The notes under the pieces: generated by a model
Databases searched by the model: none
What the model was told of the DNA's origin: nothing
Seen by the model: the letters and a program-made list of their open reading frames with translations, nothing else
Translations under genes and position numbers: made by a program
Part shown: positions 8,509 to 14,756 of the stretch, one piece after another
Numbering within the stretch: the first letter of the stretch is position 1
Layout of the letters: each line of letters opens with the position of its first letter
Assembly: GCA_946887105.1 (NCBI GenBank)
Contig: CAMPKJ010000066.1
Span: 1 to 19,155 of the forward strand
Reading direction: 5' to 3'
Length of the DNA stretch: 19,155 bases
Source: an uncultured Acidobacteriota bacterium
Lineage (GTDB): Bacteria > Acidobacteriota > Thermoanaerobaculia > Gp7-AA8

Positions 8509-9762
8509 ATGAGCGACTTTCACATCATCAAGACGCTCTTCACGAGCTCCGCGCAACTGCAGAAGAAGCGCGCCTTCCTCACCATCGCCGCGATCGCCTG
8601 GGGCACGGTGGCCATCCTCCTGCTGCTCGCATTCGGCGAAGGGCTGAAGCGGCAGATGGACAAGAACCGCCGCTCCACCGGCGAGAACCTGGCCGTGATG
8701 TGGCCCGGCGAGACCACGAAAGCATGGCAGGGCATGCCGCCCGGACGCCCCATCCGCCCGCGCATCGACGACGTGGAGATGCTCCGCGCGCAGATGCCGG
8801 AGCTGAAGAGCGTGCACGGTGAAGTGGTGTCGTGGCGCACGGCGATGCAGTGGGAGCGCAAGACCGTGAACGGCCGCGTGCTCGGCGCGCATCGTTCGTA
8901 TGGCGACAGCCGCGTGCACTACCCCGTCGCAGGCGGACGCTGGATCAACGCCGCGGACGAGGAGCAGCGCCGGCGCGTGGTCTTTCTCGGCGACGAACTG
9001 GCCACCGACATCTTCGGAGAGGTGAACCCGGTCGGCAAGACCGTGCTGATCAACAACTCGCCTTACAACGTCATCGGCGTGATGCAGAAGAAAACGCAGA
9101 TGGGCGTCTACGGCGGTCCGGACAAGAACCACGCCGTGATTCCGTACACGACGTTCCGCGCGCAGTTCGGACGCGACCGTCTGAACGTGCTGGTGATCCA
9201 GGTCCACGAGCCCGAGCAGATGATCGGCGCGCTGAAGCGCGTCAACGAGATCCTCGGCAAGAAGTACGGCTACGACCCGACCGACGACCGCGCGTTCGGC
9301 ACGTGGGACATGGTCAAGACCTCCAAGCAGATGCGCATGATGATCGTGGGCATCCAGATCTTCCTCGGCATCGTCGGCGCGCTGACGCTGGTGATCGGCG
9401 GCGTCGGCGTGGCGAACATCATGTACGCGGTGGTCAAAGAGCGCACGCGCGAGATCGGCGTGAAGATGGCCCTCGGCGCGAAGGCGCGCTGGATCATCTG
9501 GCCATTCGTGCTCGAGGGGCTGGTCTACACCTTCATCGGCGGCGCGCTGGGCATCATGATCGCCACGCTGCTCGTCGCCGCGGCGACGTTCCTCCCCGTC
9601 GAGAACAACGAAGTGATGTCCTTCCTCGGACGCCCGACACTCTCCCCGCAGATCGGCATGGCCACGTCAGCCATCCTGGGCATGATCGGCCTGCTGGCCG
9701 GCTACTTCCCCGCGCGACGCGCGGCGCGTGTCGATCCGGCCGCGACGCTGAGGTATGAATGA
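8509..9762 (+). CDS. ABC transporter permease 2, MacB/FtsX-type
   Basis: A 417-residue paralogue of the preceding permease with the same layout: N-terminal helix (TIAAIAWGTVAILLLLAF), periplasmic domain, three C-terminal helices with VANIMYAVVKERTREIGVKMALGAK, and a GYFPARRAARVDPAATLRYE terminus. The GAGGTGAG sequence before ATG 8509 is a good ribosome-binding site, and the gap to the first permease is 9 nt. The two permeases probably form a heterodimer driven by the ATPase at 9875. Both periplasmic domains are preserved, so neither looks degenerate. Confidence 0.9.
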   Translation: MSDFHIIKTLFTSSAQLQKKRAFLTIAAIAWGTVAILLLLAFGEGLKRQMDKNRRSTGENLAVMWPGETTKAWQGMPPGRPIRPRIDDVEMLRAQMPELKSVHGEVVSWRTAMQWERKTVNGRVLGAHRSYGDSRVHYPVAGGRWINAADEEQRRRVVFLGDELATDIFGEVNPVGKTVLINNSPYNVIGVMQKKTQMGVYGGPDKNHAVIPYTTFRAQFGRDRLNVLVIQVHEPEQMIGALKRVNEILGKKYGYDPTDDRAFGTWDMVKTSKQMRMMIVGIQIFLGIVGALTLVIGGVGVANIMYAVVKERTREIGVKMALGAKARWIIWPFVLEGLVYTFIGGALGIMIATLLVAAATFLPVENNEVMSFLGRPTLSPQIGMATSAILGMIGLLAGYFPARRAARVDPAATLRYE

Positions 9763-9763
9763 T

Positions 9764-9847
9764 GTTGTCGGTTCTCGGTTGTCGGTTGTCTGTGCGTTGT
9801 CGCTCAGGCGATGAGTCCCAGATAACTGACAACCGACAACCGACAAC
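9764..9847. repeat. Word-iterated hairpin C (GTTGTCGG family)
   Basis: Arms 9764-9792 and 9819-9847 are 29 bp and pair at 26 of 29 positions. Each repeats GTTGTCGGTT-type words. The 26-nt loop contains a small TCGC-TCAG-GCGA hairpin, so the stem may continue inward. It begins 1 nt after the TGA of permease 2 and ends 27 nt before the ATPase start, leaving the ATPase ribosome-binding site free. Confidence 0.9.
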
Positions 9848-9874
9848 TCCCGTCACGAGAACGGAGCAATCACG

Positions 9875-10579
9875 ATGAACCAAAACGGCACCATCATCCG
9901 CATGGAAAACATCCGCAAGATCTACGACACCGGCAAGGTGAAAGTCGAGGCGCTGAAAGGTATCGACCTGGACGTCTTTCCCGGTGAGTTCGTAGCCATC
10001 GTGGGGCCGTCGGGCTCGGGCAAGTCGACGCTGATGAATCTCCTCGGCTGCCTCGATACACCCAGCGACGGCGTGTACGAGATCGGCGGCGACAACGTCG
10101 CGGGCGTCAGCCGCGATCAGCTGGCCGAGATCCGCAATCGGCGCGTCGGATTCGTCTTCCAGAGCTTCAACCTCCTGCCCCACATCAGCGCGCAGGAAAA
10201 TGTCGAGCTGCCGATGCTGTTCGGCGGCGTCTCGCCGAAAGAGCGCCGCCAGCGCGCCGCCGAGCTGCTCGACAAAGTGGGCCTCGGCGACCGCCTCGAT
10301 CACAAACCGACCGAGCTTTCCGGCGGCCAGATGCAGCGCGTGGCCATCGCCCGCGCGCTGGCGATGGAACCCGACATCCTCCTCGCCGACGAGCCGACCG
10401 GAAACCTCGACACCAGCTCCGGCACCGACATCATGTCCATCTTCAACGAGCTCTGGAAAACCGGCCGCACGCTGGTGATCATCACCCACGACCCGGCGCT
10501 CGCCAAACGAGCCAGCCGCATCGTCGAAATCCGCGACGGCCGCATCACCAGCGATCACAAGAACGAGGTCGCGGCCTAG
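9875..10579 (+). CDS. ABC transporter ATP-binding protein (MacB/LolD-like)
   Basis: A 234-residue cytoplasmic ATPase with all motifs intact: Walker A GPSGSGKST (44-52), signature LSGGQMQRVAIARAL (148-162), Walker B ILLADE (168-173), a D-loop (GNLDT) and the switch histidine in ITHD (H205). The sequence groups with the MacB/LolD/FtsE exporter class. It is last in the adaptor-permease-permease-ATPase operon and powers the two FtsX-type permeases. Start 9875 is supported by GGAG about 9 nt upstream; an internal ATG at 9902 is less likely. Its stop overlaps by 4 nt the stop of the convergent MatB-like gene. Confidence 0.93.
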   Translation: MNQNGTIIRMENIRKIYDTGKVKVEALKGIDLDVFPGEFVAIVGPSGSGKSTLMNLLGCLDTPSDGVYEIGGDNVAGVSRDQLAEIRNRRVGFVFQSFNLLPHISAQENVELPMLFGGVSPKERRQRAAELLDKVGLGDRLDHKPTELSGGQMQRVAIARALAMEPDILLADEPTGNLDTSSGTDIMSIFNELWKTGRTLVIITHDPALAKRASRIVEIRDGRITSDHKNEVAA

Positions 10580-11961
10580 TGTGGCTGACGCTTCGGCGGA
10601 AGCTTCAGCAGATGCTTCTGCACTTTCCCCAGCGCCGTACGCGGAATTGATTCGACCTTCACGAACCTGCGCGGCACTTTGAACGACGCGAGCTGTTCAC
10701 GGCAGACATCGGCCAGCGTTTCCTCGTCGGCCTCCCCGACCAGATACGCGACCGGCACCTCGCCGCGCACGTCATCGGCAACGCCGACGACCGCGGCTTC
10801 GCGCACGCCCGGCTGCTCGAGCAGCAGCTCCTCGATCTCGCGCGGATAGATGTTGAAGCCGCCGGAGATGATCAAGTCGCTCTTGCGGCCGGCCAGCGTG
10901 ATGTAGCCGTCGCCGGAGATCGTGGCCATGTCGCCCGTGCGAAAGAATCCGTCCTCCGTGAATGCAGCCGCGGTCGCGTCGGGACGCCGCCAGTAGCCCG
11001 CGAATACGTTCGGCCCGCGCACGAGCAATTCACCATCCTCGAAACGCACGGAAACGCCCGGCAGCGGAAAGCCAACCGTGCCCGCACGCCGCTCCCCCAC
11101 GTACGGATTCGACGTGTTCATGAACGTCTCGGTCATCCCGTAGCGTTCGAGAATCACGTGACCGAACAACTCGCGGAAACGCTCCAGTACGTGCGGAGGC
11201 AGCGGAGCGGATCCGCTGACGAAGAGGCGCATGGCCGCGCCGATCGCACGCGCGTCACCGGCCGGCGTATCGAGCAGGCGCACGTAGATCGTCGGGACGC
11301 CGAAGAAGAGCGTCGGCGAGAACGCGCGCAGCTCATCGGCGGCGGTGCGGTGATCGAAGCGCTCGACCAATCGCATCCGGCAGCCGCTGAGCAGCCAGGT
11401 GTGCAGTCCGTTGCCGAGCGCGTGGATGTGGAAGAGAGGGAGAGCGAGGAAGAAGCGGTCGCGATCGGTGATCTGCCAACAGCTCACGAGACTCACCGCG
11501 TTGGCCGCGAAGTTGTCGTGCGTGAGCACCGCGCCTTTCGACGTGCCGGTCGTGCCGGAGGTGTAGATGATCGCCGCGGGCGTGCTGCCATCGAGCTGCG
11601 TTTGCGGCCGTGTTTCATCATTGCCAATGAATGCGCCGAGGTTCTCCTCGGTGATCGTGGCGCGCGGGTCCGCATCGCTCACGATGTGCGCGACTTCGCG
11701 CTCGCGATAGAGCACGTTGACCGGCACGAAGATCACGCCGAGCTTCACGCAGGCGAGATAGAGATCGACCAACTCGATCCGGTTGGCGAGCTGCACGCAC
11801 AGCCGGTCGCCTTTCGCGAAGCCGTGCGCGCGCAATGCATCCGCCATCCGATTGCTGCGCCGCTCGATGTCGCCGAACGTGAACTCCGCGCCGTTCCACT
11901 CCAACGCGGTGGCACCTTCGCGCAACTTCAGCGACAGGTCGAAGAGATGAAGCAGGTTCAC
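10576..11961 (-). CDS. matB: MatB-like malonyl-CoA (methylmalonyl-CoA) synthetase
   Basis: A 461-residue acyl-adenylating enzyme of the ANL superfamily. It has the P-loop YTSGTTGTSKG (133-143), the A5 motif YGMTE (274-278), TGD (342-344), GRKSDLI (358-364) and the acyl-transfer lysine in TALGKVQK (K446). The MNTSNPY block directly after YGMTET, followed by AGTVGFPLPGVSVR, matches my recollection of malonyl-CoA synthetases, where it helps bind the carboxylate. The expected reaction is malonate or methylmalonate + ATP + CoA to the acyl-CoA. The start is GTG 11961, since homology begins at NLLHLFDL and no ATG is suitably placed; the upstream frame covers the divergent small ORF. Substrate remains to be confirmed; a generic short-chain acyl-CoA synthetase is the alternative. 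Confidence 0.78.
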   Translation of the reverse strand: MNLLHLFDLSLKLREGATALEWNGAEFTFGDIERRSNRMADALRAHGFAKGDRLCVQLANRIELVDLYLACVKLGVIFVPVNVLYREREVAHIVSDADPRATITEENLGAFIGNDETRPQTQLDGSTPAAIIYTSGTTGTSKGAVLTHDNFAANAVSLVSCWQITDRDRFFLALPLFHIHALGNGLHTWLLSGCRMRLVERFDHRTAADELRAFSPTLFFGVPTIYVRLLDTPAGDARAIGAAMRLFVSGSAPLPPHVLERFRELFGHVILERYGMTETFMNTSNPYVGERRAGTVGFPLPGVSVRFEDGELLVRGPNVFAGYWRRPDATAAAFTEDGFFRTGDMATISGDGYITLAGRKSDLIISGGFNIYPREIEELLLEQPGVREAAVVGVADDVRGEVPVAYLVGEADEETLADVCREQLASFKVPRRFVKVESIPRTALGKVQKHLLKLPPKRQPH

Positions 11962-11991
11962 GCGAGTATCATCATCCGATTGGAGGGCATC

Positions 11992-12051
11992 ATGGCCAAA
12001 GGACAAGACAAGCGCAAAGAAACGAAAAAGCCGAAGAAAGACAAGAAGTAA
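11992..12051 (+). CDS. Lysine-rich 19-residue small protein
   Basis: A tiny ORF encoding MAKGQDKRKETKKPKKDKK, with 9 lysines and 1 arginine in 19 residues. It has a strong GGAGG site at 11982-11986, 5 nt before the ATG, and its TAA ends 1 nt before the aldolase GTG start, so it looks translated and coupled to that gene. Similar short MAKGQ...KETKKPKK proteins occur, from memory, as unnamed ORFs in diverse bacteria. A nucleic-acid or ribosome-binding role would fit the charge, but this is inference. Confidence 0.65.
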   Translation: MAKGQDKRKETKKPKKDKK

Positions 12052-12052
12052 G

Positions 12053-12697
12053 GTGACGAGTCCCGCCGCCCGCCACGACGTATGGCTCCACGCACGGCAG
12101 ATGTGGGAGGCGGGACTCGTGGCCGGCTCCTCCGGAAACGTCAGCCGCCGCGTCGATGACGCGCACATCGCCATCACACCGACGTCGATCCCGTACGATT
12201 CGCTGACTGCCGAAGAGATCGTGCTCGTCGATCTCGAACGCGGCACCGCGGTCGATTCGATCCGCGAGCCATCCTACGAATTGCCGCTGCATCTCGCGGT
12301 CTATCGCGCGCGCCCCGACGTCGCCGCGATCGTGCACACGCACTCGCCGTACGTCACCACGCTCTCCGTGTTGCGCCGTCCGCTGCCGCCGATCATCGAC
12401 GAGATGATGGTCACGCTCGGCGGCGCGATCGAGGTCGCGGAGTACGCGTTCACCGGCACCGATACCCTCGGCACGAACGTCCTGCGCGCACTCGGCGACC
12501 GCGCCGGGGTGATGCTCGCCAACCATGGAAATGTGTGCATCGGGCGCGATCTCTCGCGCGCGCTGCACGTGGCCATCGCAATGGAAGCGATCGCGCGCGT
12601 GTACGTGCAGGCGTTGCAGATCGGCGAGCCGGTGTCGTTGCCGGAAACGTCGATCAGCGCAGGACGCCGGATGTTCGAGAAACGAAACCTTCGTTAG
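12053..12697 (+). CDS. Class II aldolase/adducin family protein (FucA-like)
   Basis: A 214-residue protein with the complete zinc site of class II sugar-phosphate aldolases: catalytic Glu76 in SYELPLHL, zinc ligands His95 and His97 in HTHS, and His158 in LANHG. The spacing matches L-fuculose-1-phosphate aldolase, with each residue offset by about three. The N-terminal GLVAGSSGNVSRR and ITPTSIPYDSL motifs form the phosphate-binding region. It would cleave a sugar phosphate to DHAP plus an aldehyde or act on a related substrate; adjacent genes do not define which. The start is GTG 12053, 1 nt after the small ORF stop, with only a weak ribosome-binding site, consistent with translational coupling. 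Confidence 0.88.
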   Translation: MTSPAARHDVWLHARQMWEAGLVAGSSGNVSRRVDDAHIAITPTSIPYDSLTAEEIVLVDLERGTAVDSIREPSYELPLHLAVYRARPDVAAIVHTHSPYVTTLSVLRRPLPPIIDEMMVTLGGAIEVAEYAFTGTDTLGTNVLRALGDRAGVMLANHGNVCIGRDLSRALHVAIAMEAIARVYVQALQIGEPVSLPETSISAGRRMFEKRNLR

Positions 12698-12698
12698 T

Positions 12699-12801
12699 CC
12701 CCTCTCCCCGCGGAGCGGGGAGAGGGTTAGGGTGAGGGGCGAATCTCGCGCGAGAGCGGCCCCTCACCCCGGCCCTCTCCCCGCGGAGCGGGGAGAGGGG
12801 G
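12699..12801. repeat. Nested palindromic repeat D between convergent genes
   Basis: Two identical 27-bp units (12700-12726 and 12773-12799) are each a 12-bp perfect hairpin with arms CCCTCTCCCCGC / GCGGGGAGAGGG and a GGA loop. Between them, GGTGAGGGGC (12731-12740) and GCCCCTCACC (12759-12768) form another inverted pair around the perfect palindrome TCTCGCGCGAGA (12744-12755). The block begins 1 nt after the aldolase stop and ends 9 nt from the rhodanese stop. It may act as a bidirectional terminator. Closely similar GGGGAGAGGG-type elements occur in many bacterial genomes, from memory. Confidence 0.9.
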
Positions 12802-12810
12802 CGGAAGCGG

Positions 12811-13431
12811 CTACTGCGCGCCGGTTTCGATCGGGTAGTTCAGGTTGCGCCAGGCGTTGAGACCGCCGTAGAGAGCAGAGACGTTGTCGTAGCCGCGATT
12901 CTTCAAGATGAGCGCCGCACCGGCGCTCGTTTCCTCGGCGGGTCACGTACAGTACGTGACGATCTCCCGCCCCTTCGGAATGCGGTCGAGGTTTGACTCG
13001 ACGCTGGCCATCGGGATGTGCAGCGCTCCCGGAATGTGACCCTGCGCGAACGAGGTCGCATCGCGCACGTCGATCACGAGCACCGCGTTCGCTTTGTGCT
13101 TCTCGCGCAGATCCTCGGCGGCGATGCGCGCAACATCCGACTTGTCGCCCTGAACGGGGGCGGCCGCCGGCGGCGCGGTGTCGTTCACCACCGTGTCGAT
13201 CGGCGGGACGACCGAGACGGTCGAGTCGATCGGCGGGACGAGAGTCGCGGAGGTGTCCGACGAAGGACTGATCGTGGACGAGACGCTCGGAGCCGGCGAG
13301 GACGTCTCGACCGTGCGCGTCAGCGCCCACACGATCAGGCCCGCGACGAGCAGCGCGCCGATGGCCATCATCGCCAGCGGAGCGCGCGAAGCGGTTTCAG
13401 GTGGAGGTTCGTTGTGTCGTTGCTTTGCCAT
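12811..13431 (-). CDS. Membrane-anchored rhodanese, candidate selenoprotein (in-frame UGA = Sec163)
   Basis: A 206-residue frame if one TGA (12943-12945) is read through. Residues about 18-38 form a membrane anchor. A Pro/Ser/Thr-rich linker with a VPPID-type repeat follows, then a rhodanese domain from about residue 110 (LVIDVRDATSFAQGHIPGALHIP, IVTYC). The catalytic Cys161 lies in C-T-UGA-P-A-E-E-T-S-A. The frame then runs 43 codons with typical rhodanese C-terminal sequence (NRGYDNVSALYGGLNAWR) to TAG 12811-12813. Relatives with YC-x-CP-x-E suggest the UGA stands where a second Cys is usual. A SECIS-like hairpin follows. The reading is therefore Sec163; a pseudogene by nonsense mutation is the alternative, and termination would yield a truncated 162-residue product. 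ATG 13431 lacks a Shine-Dalgarno sequence. The cysteine-desulfurase-like gene lies 47 nt upstream on the same strand. Confidence 0.7.
12910..12928 (-). promoter_or_regulatory. Candidate bacterial SECIS element
   Basis: On the minus-strand mRNA the sequence GAGCGCC-GGUGC-GGCGCUC folds into a perfect 7-bp stem with a 5-nt loop. The stem begins 14 nt and the apical loop 21 nt after the UGA, and the first two loop bases are GG. These values fit the published bacterial SECIS criteria as I recall them (loop 16-37 nt from UGA, a G in the first two loop positions). The GGU in the loop also recalls the fdhF SECIS loop. The hairpin is inside the coding region, as required in bacteria. Confidence 0.6.
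12942..12960. repeat. Perfect 19-bp palindrome containing the in-frame TGA
   Basis: GTCACGTAC-A-GTACGTGAC is a perfect palindrome of two 9-bp arms and a central base. On the minus strand it encodes V-T-Y-C-T-(UGA)-, so it overlays the rhodanese active site and the recoded codon. It could form an mRNA hairpin just 5' of the SECIS-like stem, or mark a templated mutation. Confidence 0.85.
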
Positions 13432-13439
13432 ACAGGGCG

Positions 13440-13445
13440 ATCCTA
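13440..13445 (-). promoter_or_regulatory. Possible -10 element (TAGGAT) before the rhodanese
   Basis: TAGGAT lies 8 nt before ATG 13431 on the minus strand, which would place the transcription start 1-2 nt before the ATG. No -35 box was recognised. Read-through from the upstream desulfurase-like gene is an alternative. Confidence 0.3.
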
Positions 13446-13478
13446 CTGCACTGGAGGGGCCAGAGATATGGCAATTCG

Positions 13479-14681
13479 TCAAAGCTCGGCGACCGCGGCG
13501 ATCAGCCTGGCCACCTCGTCATCGGTCGTGTAGCACGCGCATCCGACCCGCAGCAGGCTCTCGATGCCATAACGATCGCAGACCGTGGTCGCGTAGAAAT
13601 CGCCGCTGCTGGCGAACAGCGCTTTCTCGGCGAGCGCCAGCGCGACGTCATCGCTGCGCATCCCGTCGACGGTGAACGAGACCGTCGGCGTGCGCGGCTG
13701 TGTGGGCGGCGGACCGTAGACGCGCACCCGCGGCAATGCGCTGAGGCCCTCCCACAAGGCCTGCGTCAGACGCCGGCCGTGCTCGTGCAGCATCGCGTAT
13801 CCGCGGCGCAGGCGCTCGCGGCGGGTCCCTGCCTCTTCGCCGAGCGCTGCCAGGAAATCGACCGTTGCGGCGATGCCGGCGATCGCTTCGTGATTCTGCG
13901 TACCGGTCTCGGCGCGCTCTGGCGCGCGATCGGGCGCCGGCGCGAGCTTCGGAAACGGCAGCGTGTCGAGCAAAGCGTGTTTGCCCCACAGGATGCCCGC
14001 GTGCGGACCATAGAACTTGTACGACGAGCACGCCAGGAAATCGCAACCGATGGCCTGCACGTCGACGAGCTCGTGCGGCGTGAGATGGACCGCATCGACG
14101 AAGAAGTAGACGCCGGCATCGCGCGCGATCTTCGCGACGCGTTCGAGATCGTTGATGGTGCCGATCGCGTTCGAGGCCGCGCCGACGGCGATCAGCTTCG
14201 TGGAGCCGTTGACCAGCGACGCCAGATGGTCATAGTCGAGCTGCGCGGTGTCGCAGTTCATGCGCGCGCTGTCGACCGACCGCGGGGTGGTGGTGCGCAG
14301 CGCGCGCCACGGGGCGACGTTGGCGTGATGATCGAGCTCGGTGACGATCACCTCGGCGCCCTCACTCCAGGTCCTGCCGAGGGTGCGCGCGAGATGGAAC
14401 GTGAGCGTGGTCATGTTCGCGCCGAACACGATCTCCTCCGCGCGCGCATTGAGCAGATCGGCGACCGCTTCACGCGCGCTGGTGATGATCGCGTCCGTCT
14501 CCGCGCTGCTGGGATACGGCCAATGCGTATTGGCGTTGTGATGAAACAGATAGTCCGACATCGCCTCGACCACACCGCGCGGCACCTGCGTTCCGCCCGG
14601 CGCATCGAAGTACGCCACCGGCGCGCCATTGTGGGTGCGGGTCAAGGCTGGAAAGTGAGAGCGGATCTCGTCGATGTCCAT
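13479..14681 (-). CDS. Cysteine desulfurase-like class V aminotransferase (VC1184 family)
   Basis: A 400-residue PLP-dependent fold-type I enzyme. The PLP lysine is K222 in SSYKFYGPHAG, the ring-binding aspartate is D196 in FVDAVHLTPH, and the N-terminal YFDAPGGTQVP block is typical. This sequence type is usually annotated cysteine desulfurase-like (VC1184/TIGR01976). It lacks the canonical persulfide-carrying Cys loop of IscS/SufS; the equivalent region reads LFASSGDFYA, so sulfur release by a classical route is uncertain. Possible reactions include cysteine desulfuration, selenocysteine lysis or an unrelated beta-elimination. ATG 14681 is supported by homology starting at once and by a -10-like TACTAT. 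The membrane rhodanese follows 47 nt downstream on the same strand, suggesting a persulfide donor/acceptor pair (inference). Confidence 0.87.
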   Translation of the reverse strand: MDIDEIRSHFPALTRTHNGAPVAYFDAPGGTQVPRGVVEAMSDYLFHHNANTHWPYPSSAETDAIITSAREAVADLLNARAEEIVFGANMTTLTFHLARTLGRTWSEGAEVIVTELDHHANVAPWRALRTTTPRSVDSARMNCDTAQLDYDHLASLVNGSTKLIAVGAASNAIGTINDLERVAKIARDAGVYFFVDAVHLTPHELVDVQAIGCDFLACSSYKFYGPHAGILWGKHALLDTLPFPKLAPAPDRAPERAETGTQNHEAIAGIAATVDFLAALGEEAGTRRERLRRGYAMLHEHGRRLTQALWEGLSALPRVRVYGPPPTQPRTPTVSFTVDGMRSDDVALALAEKALFASSGDFYATTVCDRYGIESLLRVGCACYTTDDEVARLIAAVAEL

Positions 14682-14690
14682 GCGGCGCGC

Positions 14691-14696
14691 ATAGTA
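14691..14696 (-). promoter_or_regulatory. Possible -10 element (TACTAT) for the desulfurase-like gene
   Basis: On the minus strand TACTAT is followed 9 nt later by ATG 14681, predicting a start of transcription 2-3 nt before the start codon. There is no Shine-Dalgarno sequence and no clear -35 box. It lies in a 75-bp divergent region shared with the serine protease. Confidence 0.35.
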
Positions 14697-14704
14697 ACGC
14701 GTGC

Positions 14705-14721
14705 TCTACATCACTTGTAGA
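14705..14721. promoter_or_regulatory. Dyad TCTACA-N5-TGTAGA, possible operator
   Basis: A perfect 6-bp inverted repeat with a 5-bp spacer sits between the divergent desulfurase-like and protease genes, immediately upstream of both predicted -10 elements. The half-site recalls the TACA/TGTA operators of BlaI/MecI-type repressors, but the spacer is longer. No regulator gene is adjacent. Confidence 0.3.
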
Positions 14722-14737
14722 TTGAGCGGGACGGACC

Positions 14738-14743
14738 GATAAT
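14738..14743 (+). promoter_or_regulatory. Possible -10 element (GATAAT) for the serine protease
   Basis: GATAAT matches 5 of 6 bases of the -10 consensus and lies 13 nt before ATG 14757. The predicted leader is about 7 nt, too short for a normal ribosome-binding site, and none is seen. Confidence 0.4.
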
Positions 14744-14756
14744 CCCGCCTTCCATC

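Noticed and set aside
6076..10579. Complete tripartite efflux system
   Set aside because: The adaptor, permeases and ATPase are present, but no outer-membrane TolC-like gene lies in the window, so a full pump encoded here cannot be claimed.
11158..12051. 297-codon plus-strand frame ending in the small lysine-rich ORF
   Set aside because: Most of it is antisense to the well-supported MatB-like gene. Only the last 19 codons have their own ribosome-binding site and start.
12699..12801. CRISPR-like array from the two identical 27-bp units
   Set aside because: There are only two copies, each self-complementary, and the 46-bp spacer is itself palindromic. No cas gene is near.
12764..13330. Alternative minus-strand frame (188 codons) across the rhodanese region
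   Set aside because: It avoids the TGA but encodes low-complexity Arg-rich sequence without any rhodanese motif, while the other frame carries conserved rhodanese sequence on both sides of the TGA.
12811..13431. Frameshift as the explanation for the broken rhodanese
   Set aside because: Rhodanese similarity continues in the same frame directly before and after the TGA, so no frame change is needed; only a codon reassignment or a point mutation fits.
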